NCBI GenBank assembly: GCA_023144115.1
Contig: JAGLGH010000355.1
Span: forward strand, 1-8,331
Source of the DNA: Nanobdellota archaeon
GTDB lineage: Archaea; Nanobdellota; Nanobdellia; Woesearchaeales; JAGLGH01
DNA: 8,331 nucleotides
Reading direction: 5' to 3'
Below are positions 1 through 6,302 of the stretch, piece after piece. Every line of letters starts with the position of its first letter. Position 1 is the stretch's first letter. The position numbers and the translations under genes were made by a program. The notes under the pieces were generated by a model. The model had not been told where the DNA came from. It was given only the letters and a program-made list of their open reading frames with translations, and searched no databases.

Positions 1-801
1 CCGCTGCCTATGGAGTTTATATTTGAAGGGGGCATGGAAGGTAAGGAAGAGCTTGAACAAAAAGAGGATATGGTCGGCGAGCCTTTGATTATAACAAATC
101 CTAATCATTGGATCACAAAGGGTCTTGGGCTTGATGATGCAGCAGTATCTGGATACAATGCGGTTGTGCCAAAGAAGTCTGCGCATGGTCTGGTGTACAG
201 TATAACAGCTAATCCAGTAATCTCAGTGTGGAATTTTGGACTTGGCAGAGTTGTTGCATATTCTACTGATGACGGCAGGGCATGGTCAGGTCCTATCCTG
301 GGAGGAGACAGCTCAGTACTTATTCCGAGGATGGTAAACTGGGCAATAGAAGATCCAGACAGAAAAGACCGTTTTAATGTTGATCTTGAGGACACAAGGC
401 TGGGCAAAAAAACAATAGTAACAGTACATGCTGATAAGATGCCTGAGCTTCTTGATTTTGTCTTTATCAAGACAGATGATAATGAATATACAACAGAATA
501 TTATCCTGTCCGCAAAGAATTCAGGGATTTTTTTGGATACAAGCAGGCAGTCAACTGTCCTTATGAATATATGAATCTTGGCATGAATCCGCATTTTTTG
601 AATCTTGTCAGGAAAGGAACGTACAAGAAAGGAGAAATATTCAGGCTGGATGAGATAGAGAATATGGTCGAAAAAATAAAAAAGGACTCTGTAATGATTG
701 AGCCTCTGACAATATATATGCGATGGCCTTTTGTGCTGATTGCGCTTGCGCTATTTATGATAGAGATATGCATAAGGAGGATAAGGGATTATAGGAGATG
801 A
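1..801 (+). CDS. C-terminal part of a membrane-anchored VWA/GATase-like protein (5' truncated by window)
   Basis: The reading frame is open to the window edge (CCG CTG CCT precede the first ATG at 10), so this is most likely the tail of a longer gene and not a gene starting at 10. Counting from the ATG at 10, the stretch around residues 69-93 (NPVISVWNFGLGRVVAYSTD, then W92) followed by a conserved RMVNWAIEDP (107-116) is the pattern seen in the glutamine-amidotransferase-like domain of large BatA/VWA-type membrane proteins, where a 'W-x-GLGR-V-A-x-(T/S)SD' strand precedes the final fold. Residues about 123-235 look like a beta-rich module and a linker. A single transmembrane helix (about 238-255) and a basic tail (RRIRDYRR) end the protein, which suggests that the bulk faces outside and the tail is cytoplasmic. 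It lies upstream of moxR and DUF58 genes on the same strand, as expected for this family. No nucleophile of an active amidotransferase can be judged from this fragment. Confidence 0.75.
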   Translation, partial: PLPMEFIFEGGMEGKEELEQKEDMVGEPLIITNPNHWITKGLGLDDAAVSGYNAVVPKKSAHGLVYSITANPVISVWNFGLGRVVAYSTDDGRAWSGPILGGDSSVLIPRMVNWAIEDPDRKDRFNVDLEDTRLGKKTIVTVHADKMPELLDFVFIKTDDNEYTTEYYPVRKEFRDFFGYKQAVNCPYEYMNLGMNPHFLNLVRKGTYKKGEIFRLDEIENMVEKIKKDSVMIEPLTIYMRWPFVLIALALFMIEICIRRIRDYRR

Positions 802-813
802 TTGAGATAAAAT

Positions 814-851
814 ACTTTTCTGCCTGTTTTCAACTGGTGGAAAAGTTTTTT
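814..851 (+). terminator. Hairpin with T6 tract after the first gene
   Basis: Positions 814-824 (ACTTTTCTGCC) pair with 836-846 (GGTGGAAAAGT), 11 pairs including two G-U, around an 11-base loop. The right arm runs straight into TTTTTT (846-851). It begins 12 bases after the upstream stop and ends two bases before the ribosome binding site of the next gene. It has the form of an intrinsic terminator or an RNA-processing/attenuation element. A weak TATA-like ATAAAATA at 807-814 overlaps its left edge. The function is inferred from form only. Confidence 0.45.
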
Positions 852-853
852 AC

Positions 854-858
854 GAGGT
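854..858 (+). promoter_or_regulatory. Ribosome binding site of the coiled-coil gene
   Basis: GAGGT, complementary to the pyrimidine-rich 3' end of archaeal 16S rRNA, seven bases before the ATG at 866. It supports that start codon and translation from a leadered message. Confidence 0.7.
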
Positions 859-865
859 AACTAAG

Positions 866-1372
866 ATGGCATACATAAAAAGAAACGTAAATTTCGGACT
901 TTTAGCGCTTTTACTTGGCATGATTATGGTATTTATAGGATTTACCCTTTATTACCAGCAGACATTCAACACGCTTGCTGTAAATTATACTACAAAGCTT
1001 TCTCAGCTTGAGAAAGTGACGCAGGATCTTTCAAAGCATAAGGCAATACTGACCCATACAAAATCAGAATTGACTCAAACTGAGATTGATGTGGATGCTA
1101 TCTCAAAAGAATATGAGGATCTTGAGGAAGCAAAGAGAATACTGAAGGGTGAGCTGGATACGACTAAAAATAATCTAAATACAAAGATTTCAGAGCTGAG
1201 CAGCGAAAAAAGGCTTACGCGGGAACTCAATGATACAATAAAGGCAAAAGAAGCTGACATAAAGAAATGGAAAGATCTTTATGATGCAGAAGTGGTGGAA
1301 CACAATAGATGTGAGACTAGGCTTGATGATTGCGATGATGATCTTGATGCATGTGAAGCTGCATGTCCATGA
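866..1372 (+). CDS. Single-pass membrane coiled-coil protein with a C-terminal cysteine ladder
   Basis: A 168-residue protein that I do not recognise as a named family. A short basic N-terminus (K5, R6) precedes one transmembrane helix (about 11-30). By the positive-inside rule the rest lies outside the cytoplasm. Residues about 36-160 are charged, helical and heptad-like (LSQLEKV, LEEAKRILKGEL, ISELSSEKRL), so a long coiled coil is expected. The end is unusual: C149, C156 and C163 are spaced by seven with L153 and L160 between them, and C167 follows four residues later. Cys and Leu therefore alternate in the predicted core, in an Asp-rich context. The start is supported by GAGGT seven bases upstream. 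The gene sits between a GATase-like membrane protein and a three-helix membrane protein, in line with moxR and DUF58, which suggests a structural partner in an envelope complex. That role is inference. Confidence 0.85.
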   Translation: MAYIKRNVNFGLLALLLGMIMVFIGFTLYYQQTFNTLAVNYTTKLSQLEKVTQDLSKHKAILTHTKSELTQTEIDVDAISKEYEDLEEAKRILKGELDTTKNNLNTKISELSSEKRLTRELNDTIKAKEADIKKWKDLYDAEVVEHNRCETRLDDCDDDLDACEAACP

Positions 1373-1423
1373 TGAGATGATAATAAAGTAAGATTAAGAT
1401 AAGAAAATAATGAGAAACAAAAA

Positions 1424-2200
1424 ATGAAAAACTTCAGGCAGATATTAGAGGAAGTGAGCAGTACACTACTTGTGTTTATGCTGTTTGATACTATTCTTAC
1501 AGCAGCTATAGTCTTCCTTATATCTTATCTTGTGCTTTCATTTTTTAATATCTATGGGTATTGGTCTTTGATACCAGCGATAGGTATCTTTCTTTTTGAA
1601 GGATTGAAAAGAATGAGAAAGAATAGGCTTAAGATAGTCGAGGATTCTTATGATTTCCTTAGGGAGAAGCTGAGAACAGCAAAGGATTATCTTGCAGTTA
1701 AGAATCCTTTTGTAGAGGATCTTCAGGAAGAGATTAGCAGTGATATTAAAAAAGTAAGATCAGGGACATTTTTCAATGAAAAGAAAACAAATATAAAGAT
1801 AGCAGCCATAATCTGCCTGTGCATATTTATAGTTGTACTTGCGCCTTATCATTTTGTGCTTTTTGATTTCAACAAGGCAGTTTCAGATGTTTTGAAAGAG
1901 AGGAATAAGACTATTGATCAGGCAAGCATAATAAAGCCTGAATATGAGCGTATGCTTATAGAAGATGAATGGTATGGAGATTTCAGCCTTGGTCAGCTCG
2001 GAGAAGAAGAGATACCGATACAGCTGATTGAATCAAATTATAAGTTGACATCTGATATTGTGCAGGATCCTGAAAAAAAAGATTTTGATGATATATACCC
2101 TGAGGGAGTTACTGTGTCACGTGCAGGATCTTATAAGGCGCGCATAGAAAAGGAAAACCAGGATATAGTTAAAAATTATTTTAAGGAGATAGCTAAATAA
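1424..2200 (+). CDS. Three-helix membrane protein of the MoxR/DUF58 cluster, function unknown
   Basis: A 258-residue protein. Hydrophobic segments at about 22-40 and 46-60 form a hairpin. They are followed by a basic, helical segment (KRMRKNR at 62-68, to about 122), which should be cytoplasmic, then a third membrane helix at about 125-146 and a roughly 110-residue soluble C-terminus that would face outside under this topology. The C-terminus is acidic, with a beta-like stretch near 184-208, and it ends in IVKNYFKEIAK. A closing 'V-x-x-YF' helix of this kind is familiar from membrane proteins encoded next to moxR and DUF58 genes, but I cannot assign a family. There is no clear ribosome binding site in the A-rich 51-base gap upstream, so the ATG at 1424 is chosen because it opens the frame just before the first hydrophobic region. 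The stop codon (2198-2200) overlaps the hairpin that precedes moxR. Confidence 0.85.
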   Translation: MKNFRQILEEVSSTLLVFMLFDTILTAAIVFLISYLVLSFFNIYGYWSLIPAIGIFLFEGLKRMRKNRLKIVEDSYDFLREKLRTAKDYLAVKNPFVEDLQEEISSDIKKVRSGTFFNEKKTNIKIAAIICLCIFIVVLAPYHFVLFDFNKAVSDVLKERNKTIDQASIIKPEYERMLIEDEWYGDFSLGQLGEEEIPIQLIESNYKLTSDIVQDPEKKDFDDIYPEGVTVSRAGSYKARIEKENQDIVKNYFKEIAK

Positions 2201-2223
2201 AAAATTTCCAGAGGAAATTTTTT
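2199..2223 (+). terminator. Perfect 11-bp hairpin with T-run between the membrane gene and moxR
   Basis: Positions 2199-2209 (AAAAAATTTCC) pair perfectly with 2213-2223 (GGAAATTTTTT) around a three-base AGA loop. The left arm overlaps the last two bases of the upstream stop codon and the right arm ends in six Ts, one base before the moxR ribosome binding site. It may terminate part of the transcription, mark an mRNA processing point, or expose the strong ribosome binding site at the base of the stem. The sequence shows the structure but not which of these applies. Confidence 0.55.
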
Positions 2224-2224
2224 C

Positions 2225-2232
2225 AAGGAGGT
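2225..2232 (+). promoter_or_regulatory. Very strong ribosome binding site of moxR
   Basis: AAGGAGGT, six bases before the ATG at 2239 and immediately after the 2199-2223 hairpin. It is the longest anti-Shine-Dalgarno match I found in the window and fixes the moxR start. Confidence 0.8.
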
Positions 2233-2238
2233 ATAAAG

Positions 2239-3174
2239 ATGAGAAGATATAAAGAGATATTTGATCTTGTTTACAAAGAAATAGGCAAGGTAGTTATAGG
2301 TCAGCATGAAATGGTTGAGCAATCCCTAATAGGCATGCTATGCGATTCCAACGTGCTGCTTGAAGGATATCCTGGGCTTGCAAAGACACTTGCGATCAAT
2401 ACGATTTCCCAGATAATGGACATGAAGTTCTCAAGGATACAGATGACTGCAGACCTCATGCCCTCAGATATAACCGGGACGTATATCATCGAGGAGACTG
2501 CTGGCAAAAGGAGTTTCAAGTTTCAGCAAGGTCCTGTATTTGCGAACATAGTCCTTGCTGATGAGATAAACAGGGCTACGCCAAAGACGCAGTCTGCGCT
2601 TCTTGAGGCGATGCAGGAGAAGCAGGTTACAGTAGGTAATAATACTTTTAAACTTGACAGGCCATTTTTTGTGCTTGCTACGCAGAACCCGATAGAACAA
2701 GAGGGAACATATCCTCTTCCTGAGGCTCAGGCAGACAGGTTTCTTCTTAAGGTAAAAGCCAGTTATCCTACTCCAACTGAGGAGCTGAAGATAGCGCATA
2801 TCTATAGTTCTGAGATTAATCTTGGAAAGCCTAAGGTGCTTCTTAATGTAGACAAATTGATAAGGCTGCAGCAGCTTGTGAAACAGGTGCCTATTGCTAA
2901 TGACCTTAAGGCAAAAGTGATAAAGATAGTGACAAGAACAAGGAAAATGCCTGATGTAATAGAATTCGGCGCATCTCCAAGGGCTTCCATAGGGCTGATA
3001 CTTGCAGCTAAGGCAAGGGCTCTTATGAGAGGAAAGAACAATGTAAGTTCTGAGGACCTGGAAGAGCTTGCATATCCTGTAATGAGACATAGGATAATTC
3101 TTAATTTTGAAGCTGAGAGAAAAGGTATGACAACAGATGATGCGATAGCTGAAGCTATAAAAAAGGTGAAATAG
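2239..3174 (+). CDS. moxR: MoxR-family AAA+ ATPase
   Basis: A 311-residue protein of normal length for the family, with all expected elements. Walker A is GYPGLAKT (43-50), the MoxR form with Ala before Lys-Thr. Walker B is IVLADE (104-109), followed by the family signature INRATPKTQSALLEAMQE. Sensor 1 is N150 within LATQNPIEQEGTYPLPEAQ, the arginine finger region is ADRF (R167), and sensor 2 is SPRAS (R248). The C-terminal helical lid covers about 205-311. MoxR ATPases are cytoplasmic hexameric, chaperone-like machines that work with VWA-domain partners, here the adjacent DUF58 protein and the upstream membrane proteins. The gene follows the three-helix membrane protein by 38 bases and is followed four bases later by the DUF58 gene, so the two are co-translated from one message. 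Every catalytic residue I looked for is present, so it should be active. Confidence 0.97.
   Translation: MRRYKEIFDLVYKEIGKVVIGQHEMVEQSLIGMLCDSNVLLEGYPGLAKTLAINTISQIMDMKFSRIQMTADLMPSDITGTYIIEETAGKRSFKFQQGPVFANIVLADEINRATPKTQSALLEAMQEKQVTVGNNTFKLDRPFFVLATQNPIEQEGTYPLPEAQADRFLLKVKASYPTPTEELKIAHIYSSEINLGKPKVLLNVDKLIRLQQLVKQVPIANDLKAKVIKIVTRTRKMPDVIEFGASPRASIGLILAAKARALMRGKNNVSSEDLEELAYPVMRHRIILNFEAERKGMTTDDAIAEAIKKVK
3165..3169 (+). promoter_or_regulatory. Ribosome binding site of the DUF58 gene, inside the end of moxR
   Basis: GGTGA lies in the last codons of moxR, nine bases before the ATG at 3179. It indicates that moxR and the DUF58 gene are translated from the same message. Confidence 0.6.
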
Positions 3175-3178
3175 GATT

Positions 3179-4033
3179 ATGATAACAGCAGAATTCCTAG
3201 ACCAGTTGTCAAGGTTCAGCCTTATTGTGCATAAGAGGGTGACTTCCAATTATGCCGGACCGAGGAGATCTGTGACTCATGGCAGGGGCATAACATTTAA
3301 GGATCACAGGATGTATTCTCCTGGTGATGATTTCAGAAGCATTGACTGGAAAGTATTTGCGCGCACTGATGACCTTTATATCAAGAACTTTGAGGAAGAC
3401 AGGAATCTCATTGTGCATATCATAATAGACAATAGTGCAAGCATGAATTTTCGTTCAAATGAGTTCACTAAGTTTGAATATGCTTCTATGCTCGGAATCG
3501 GTTTTGCTTATCTTACTCTGAGGGAGAATGGGAAGCTGCAGTTTGCTACTTTTGCAGATAAAATGACTGTATTTTCTTCAAGAAAAGGCAAAAGCCATAT
3601 AATGGCAATGCTTGACTACCTTAATACGCTGAAGCAGGGGAAAGCCTCTGATTTCAGCGGATGCATGTTGAGATACAAGAAGTATATTTCCAGCAGATCG
3701 CTGATAGTCATAATCTCTGATTTCTTATATGACCTAAGCCAGATAGAGATTCCTATATACCTGTTTGGTGGTCATAATATAAAGCTGGTACAAGTGCTTG
3801 ACCCGTTGGAGCTGAACATGGAAGGCATTGAAGGCGATTATAATCTTCAGGATCTTGAAACTGACGAAAGCATGAGAACATATATCAGCAGGAAGATGAG
3901 GAATGAATATAAAAGCAAGCTTCATGAGCATAATGCCAAGATAAAAGAGCTTTGTGATAAGACTGGTGTTGATTTCTATCCTATATCAACAGACAAGTCT
4001 ATATTTGATTCTTTTTATGAAGTGCTTAGATAA
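3179..4033 (+). CDS. DUF58 (VWA-like) protein, MoxR partner
   Basis: A 284-residue protein. The DUF58 signature is complete: GRGITFKDHRMYSPGDD (35-51), FRSIDWKVFART (52-63), LYIKNFEEDR (66-75). It leads into a VWA-like beta strand ending in the metal-site motif D84-x-S86-x-S88 (DNSAS), followed by M89. A second conserved acidic position is D181 in IISDF. There is no membrane helix, so the protein is cytoplasmic or peripherally bound. DUF58 proteins are encoded next to moxR across bacteria and archaea and are taken to be adaptors or substrates of the ATPase, though biochemical roles are poorly defined. The start at 3179 is supported by GGTGA upstream and by the standard family length. It is the last gene of the plus-strand group, and its stop faces that of a minus-strand gene with 25 bp between them. 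Confidence 0.96.
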   Translation: MITAEFLDQLSRFSLIVHKRVTSNYAGPRRSVTHGRGITFKDHRMYSPGDDFRSIDWKVFARTDDLYIKNFEEDRNLIVHIIIDNSASMNFRSNEFTKFEYASMLGIGFAYLTLRENGKLQFATFADKMTVFSSRKGKSHIMAMLDYLNTLKQGKASDFSGCMLRYKKYISSRSLIVIISDFLYDLSQIEIPIYLFGGHNIKLVQVLDPLELNMEGIEGDYNLQDLETDESMRTYISRKMRNEYKSKLHEHNAKIKELCDKTGVDFYPISTDKSIFDSFYEVLR

Positions 4034-4058
4034 AAATTTCCTTTTGAAACACCAGATT

Positions 4059-4610
4059 TTATCCTCTTAAATATTTAATAATGCTTTTGGCAGTGCCCAT
4101 GAAATCTTCTATCATTTCACTTGTTGTTACATACTTGCCTTCGTTGATATCTCTTCTTTTGTAATCTAAGGCATATCCAATAGAATCAAGTTCCACCATT
4201 TCAGATGGATTCATATATCCTTTCTCTTCAATCCCTTCCTGGATATCACGCACTTTTAGATATATGTTCTGTGCAGGCACCTGGCTCATCTTTAACTCAT
4301 ATTGTCTCATTGCCTGCAATTCTTCTTCTGTCAGTCCTGGTTTTTCTTCCCTTACTTTTGATTCCAGACTGTCATCATCATCTCCTGTGAACAGTTTCCT
4401 GATATCTACTTTTTTTGGTTCAGGCAGCGTGATCCTTTCCATATCCTCTTTGATTCTCTTTTGTCTTTCAAGCTCCTGTTGCTCTTGAAGAATAAGATTT
4501 TCCGCCTCTTTTATCATGGAGCGTTCCTTTTCCTGCAGTTCCTTAAGCTTTTTTATCTTTTCTGCAGGAGATAGATTTTTGAGTTCTTTAGTTATATCTT
4601 CTTCAGCCAT
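4059..4610 (-). CDS. Uncharacterised charged coiled-coil protein with an internal duplication
   Basis: A 183-residue soluble protein without a signal peptide or membrane helix, and without a family I recognise. Residues about 16-60 are a Lys/Glu/Gln-rich coiled coil (KIKKLKELQEKERSMIKEAE). Next comes a linker PEPKKVDIRKLFTGDDDDS (63-81). The C-terminal half contains two copies of one unit: RDIQEG (121-126) with Y132-x3-SEMVE (136-140), and RDINEG (153-158) with Y160-x3-SEMIE (164-168). Copy one has four extra residues between the two blocks. The gene lies 115 bp downstream of the 481-residue gene on the same strand and has its own TATA box, but no ribosome binding site. Its stop is 25 bp from the DUF58 stop. 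Co-function with the 481-residue protein is inferred from adjacency only. Confidence 0.85.
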   Translation of the reverse strand: MAEEDITKELKNLSPAEKIKKLKELQEKERSMIKEAENLILQEQQELERQKRIKEDMERITLPEPKKVDIRKLFTGDDDDSLESKVREEKPGLTEEELQAMRQYELKMSQVPAQNIYLKVRDIQEGIEEKGYMNPSEMVELDSIGYALDYKRRDINEGKYVTTSEMIEDFMGTAKSIIKYLRG

Positions 4611-4657
4611 TTTGTTTAGTCAAAAGTTTACTGCGCAAATTTTTGAAAGTTATTCCC

Positions 4658-4665
4658 TTTTATAA
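4658..4665 (-). promoter_or_regulatory. TATA box for the 183-residue protein gene
   Basis: Read on the minus strand this is TTATAAAA, preceded by a purine-rich GAAACA that could serve as a BRE. Archaeal spacing puts the transcription start near 4635, about 25 bases before the ATG at 4610. No ribosome binding site lies in that short leader. This suggests that the gene can be transcribed on its own as well as from upstream. Confidence 0.45.
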
Positions 4666-4697
4666 TGTTTCTTTTATTATGTATAACAACTATTCAA

Positions 4698-4724
4698 CAA
4701 GAGATTTTCAAAACAAATCTTTTG
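4698..4724 (-). terminator. Stop-adjacent hairpin after the 481-residue gene
   Basis: Positions 4698-4707 and 4715-4724 form a ten-position stem with one imperfect position (4701/4721, a G-T on the plus strand, A-C in the minus-strand RNA) around a seven-base loop. It starts one base beyond the stop codon at 4726-4728 on the minus strand. No clear T-run follows it, so it may be a 3'-end stabiliser or processing element and not a true terminator. Confidence 0.4.
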
Positions 4725-4725
4725 T

Positions 4726-6171
4726 CTATCTCCAGGCAATCATGCCATGGGATTTCTTGAAATTTTTATAGATGATGTAACTTTCTCCTGTGACCATGCC
4801 TTGTGCGCCCTTTTTCTCTGCTGAGATCATATCCTGCTCTGCGCGTATCTCTTTTGTAGATCTAGGCTTTTTTTCGCCAGTTTTCTTTTCTTTTTTTTCA
4901 ATGCCCAGAAGTTCTCCAAGTCCTCCAAATATGCCTATGAAGGGAGTAAGGACAGTATCTCTCTTCTCTTTAAGCTTCTCTTCTTTAATATCTTCTTTAA
5001 ATATTTCTCCTCTTTCCCCAAGATATTTTTTCAGGTCATCTCCAAGCTCTTCCATTGCAGCTTTCAGGGAACTATCAATTGTTCCGATAAGCTCAAGATC
5101 TTCATCGTCTTTCAGTTCTTTGTATTTTTGCACTTCTTCATCACTCCATGCATAGGTGCGGAAAGTTATCTTCACTTCACCTGCATGTTGAGGCCCTCTC
5201 TGATAGCCCTCTGCCTGGTATGCCATGCTTGGCATTGACCTATATTGGAAATTTAGGAGCAGGCATGCCCATACTTTTTTGCAGTTTTCAGGCTTTTTTC
5301 TGAGGAGGATCTCAACTTCCATCATTGAGCCTTCAAATGAGCTGACAAGGTCAGCACTCCCCTGCATATGCTCTTTTGATTGAAGTCTTTTCATGTAACG
5401 GAGATAAGGTTTTACCCAGTCCATATACATCCTTATTATATCAAAATGCTGCCTTAAATATTTAATCATGAATGTTTTTCTTGTTTTCAATTCCTCATAA
5501 GTCTTTTCTTTCCATTGGATAAAAGTCATGAGTTTTCTTTTAAGGACATTTCTCAGGTTAAGGTTGAAATCAAGCGCATCAACATATCTATTTACATCTC
5601 CTGGTTTTAAAGGAGGCGCGCTAAAGAACAGATCTGGGAGAACAGTATATTGCAGTTCCCGCGCCATGCCATATACAGATGCAGGATTCTTTCCCCCTCC
5701 TTCTACCAGATCAATCCACATGCCTTTCAGCGTAATCTCAGAAGCGTTTTCTTTGGGGTGCTCCCAGCTATCCCTATAATAGAATAATTTCTCGTCAATC
5801 ACCCTTAGTTCTCTAACCATCTGGAACAGCTCTTTTATGAATTTGCCGATTGTTGCAAGATATTGCGTAATTCTGTCCTGCTGTATGCCAACCCTCTGCT
5901 GCGATACACCAAAGAAAGTAGAATGCTCGCTTGCAGCAAATATATCAGTGATCTTATCTACAGTAGCATAAGCAAAGTCATATTTTGCATGATTCATAAG
6001 CCAGTAATATACTTCTTCAAGATTTGGCTTTTGAGAATCAATGATAATGAGATATCTATCTGCTGGGGCAGGATAGCCTGTCTTGAACAGTTGTGGTGTT
6101 GTGAATGCTCCGAATACATATTCTTCAGGTTTTTTAAACCCAAACTTCTTCAAACGCTCGTCAACATCCAT
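4726..6171 (-). CDS. Uncharacterised 481-residue soluble protein
   Basis: I do not recognise a family. There is no signal peptide and no clear membrane helix. The N-terminal part (about 17-75) mixes strands and helices (YVFGAFTTPQLF, YLIIIDSQKP, VYYWLMNHAKYDFAYATVDK). Residues 84-132 form a strikingly regular amphipathic region (STFFGVSQQRVGIQQDR into a long helix ending LFYY). A Gly/Pro-rich loop near 157-190 follows, then a largely helical middle (200-290) rich in Trp, Tyr and Arg, and the only two cysteines, C297 and C303. From about 345 the chain is acidic and helical. A Gly-rich hydrophobic patch (408-424, TPFIGIFGGLGELLGI) precedes a Lys-rich linker (425-445). The ATG at 6171 matches a TATA box that would give a leaderless message. 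The neighbour downstream is the 183-residue gene; a structural or scaffold role is only a guess. Confidence 0.85.
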   Translation of the reverse strand: MDVDERLKKFGFKKPEEYVFGAFTTPQLFKTGYPAPADRYLIIIDSQKPNLEEVYYWLMNHAKYDFAYATVDKITDIFAASEHSTFFGVSQQRVGIQQDRITQYLATIGKFIKELFQMVRELRVIDEKLFYYRDSWEHPKENASEITLKGMWIDLVEGGGKNPASVYGMARELQYTVLPDLFFSAPPLKPGDVNRYVDALDFNLNLRNVLKRKLMTFIQWKEKTYEELKTRKTFMIKYLRQHFDIIRMYMDWVKPYLRYMKRLQSKEHMQGSADLVSSFEGSMMEVEILLRKKPENCKKVWACLLLNFQYRSMPSMAYQAEGYQRGPQHAGEVKITFRTYAWSDEEVQKYKELKDDEDLELIGTIDSSLKAAMEELGDDLKKYLGERGEIFKEDIKEEKLKEKRDTVLTPFIGIFGGLGELLGIEKKEKKTGEKKPRSTKEIRAEQDMISAEKKGAQGMVTGESYIIYKNFKKSHGMIAWR

Positions 6172-6194
6172 ATTTAATGAATTGATTGCTATAG

Positions 6195-6202
6195 TATATA
6201 AA
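6195..6202 (-). promoter_or_regulatory. TATA box for the 481-residue gene, predicting a leaderless message
   Basis: The minus strand reads TTTATATA, with AAGAAATA just upstream as a plausible BRE. The box centre lies about 28 bases before the ATG at 6171, so transcription should begin at or within two or three bases of the start codon. The bases before the ATG contain no ribosome binding site, which agrees. Confidence 0.65.
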
Positions 6203-6263
6203 TATTTCTTATTTGGGTGTAAATTGTAGTCGGTGTTAGTGCTTGGAGATGATATCAGAATAA

Positions 6264-6297
6264 TTTAGTCTAAACCAGATTAGTATAATCTAGATTA
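6264..6297. repeat. Cluster of three overlapping palindromes between the YhbY and 481-residue genes
   Basis: TTTAG-T-CTAAA at 6264-6274, AGATTA-GTA-TAATCT at 6277-6291, and the perfect 12-base palindrome TAATCTAGATTA at 6286-6297 share an arm and abut. On the minus strand they begin five bases after the YhbY stop and lie about 60-100 bases upstream of the TATA box of the 481-residue gene. They could be a 3'-end structure for the antiporter-YhbY message or binding sites for a dimeric regulator. The rest of the 131-bp gap shows nothing else. Confidence 0.5.
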
Positions 6298-6302
6298 TAT
6301 TC

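Noticed and set aside
105..773. Several minus-strand open frames opposite the first gene
   Set aside because: They overlap each other and a clear coding frame, and their composition is that of reverse-complement shadows.
1410..1427. Tiny frame ATG-AGA-AAC-AAA-AAA-TGA whose stop overlaps the ATG of the three-helix membrane gene
   Set aside because: A five-codon leader with translational coupling is possible, but there is no ribosome binding site and such words are common in A-rich gaps.
2464..3249. A 261-residue open frame antisense to moxR
   Set aside because: It lies opposite a fully conserved AAA+ gene, its product is rich in Cys, His, Ser and Tyr with no domain pattern, and it has no promoter or ribosome binding site; it is a shadow of moxR codon use.
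4034..4058. Possible bidirectional terminator between the converging DUF58 and 183-residue genes
   Set aside because: Only a four-pair stem (TTTC/GAAA) and short T-runs are present in 25 bases; nothing beyond background.
4621..4645. Inverted repeat in the leader of the 183-residue gene
   Set aside because: On the transcribed strand the stem is broken by an A-C mismatch and is almost entirely A-U, so it is too weak to claim.
4790..5155. Plus-strand 121-residue frame opposite the 481-residue gene
   Set aside because: Its Ser/Phe/Pro-rich product is the expected mirror of the Lys/Glu-rich coding strand; no start signals are seen.
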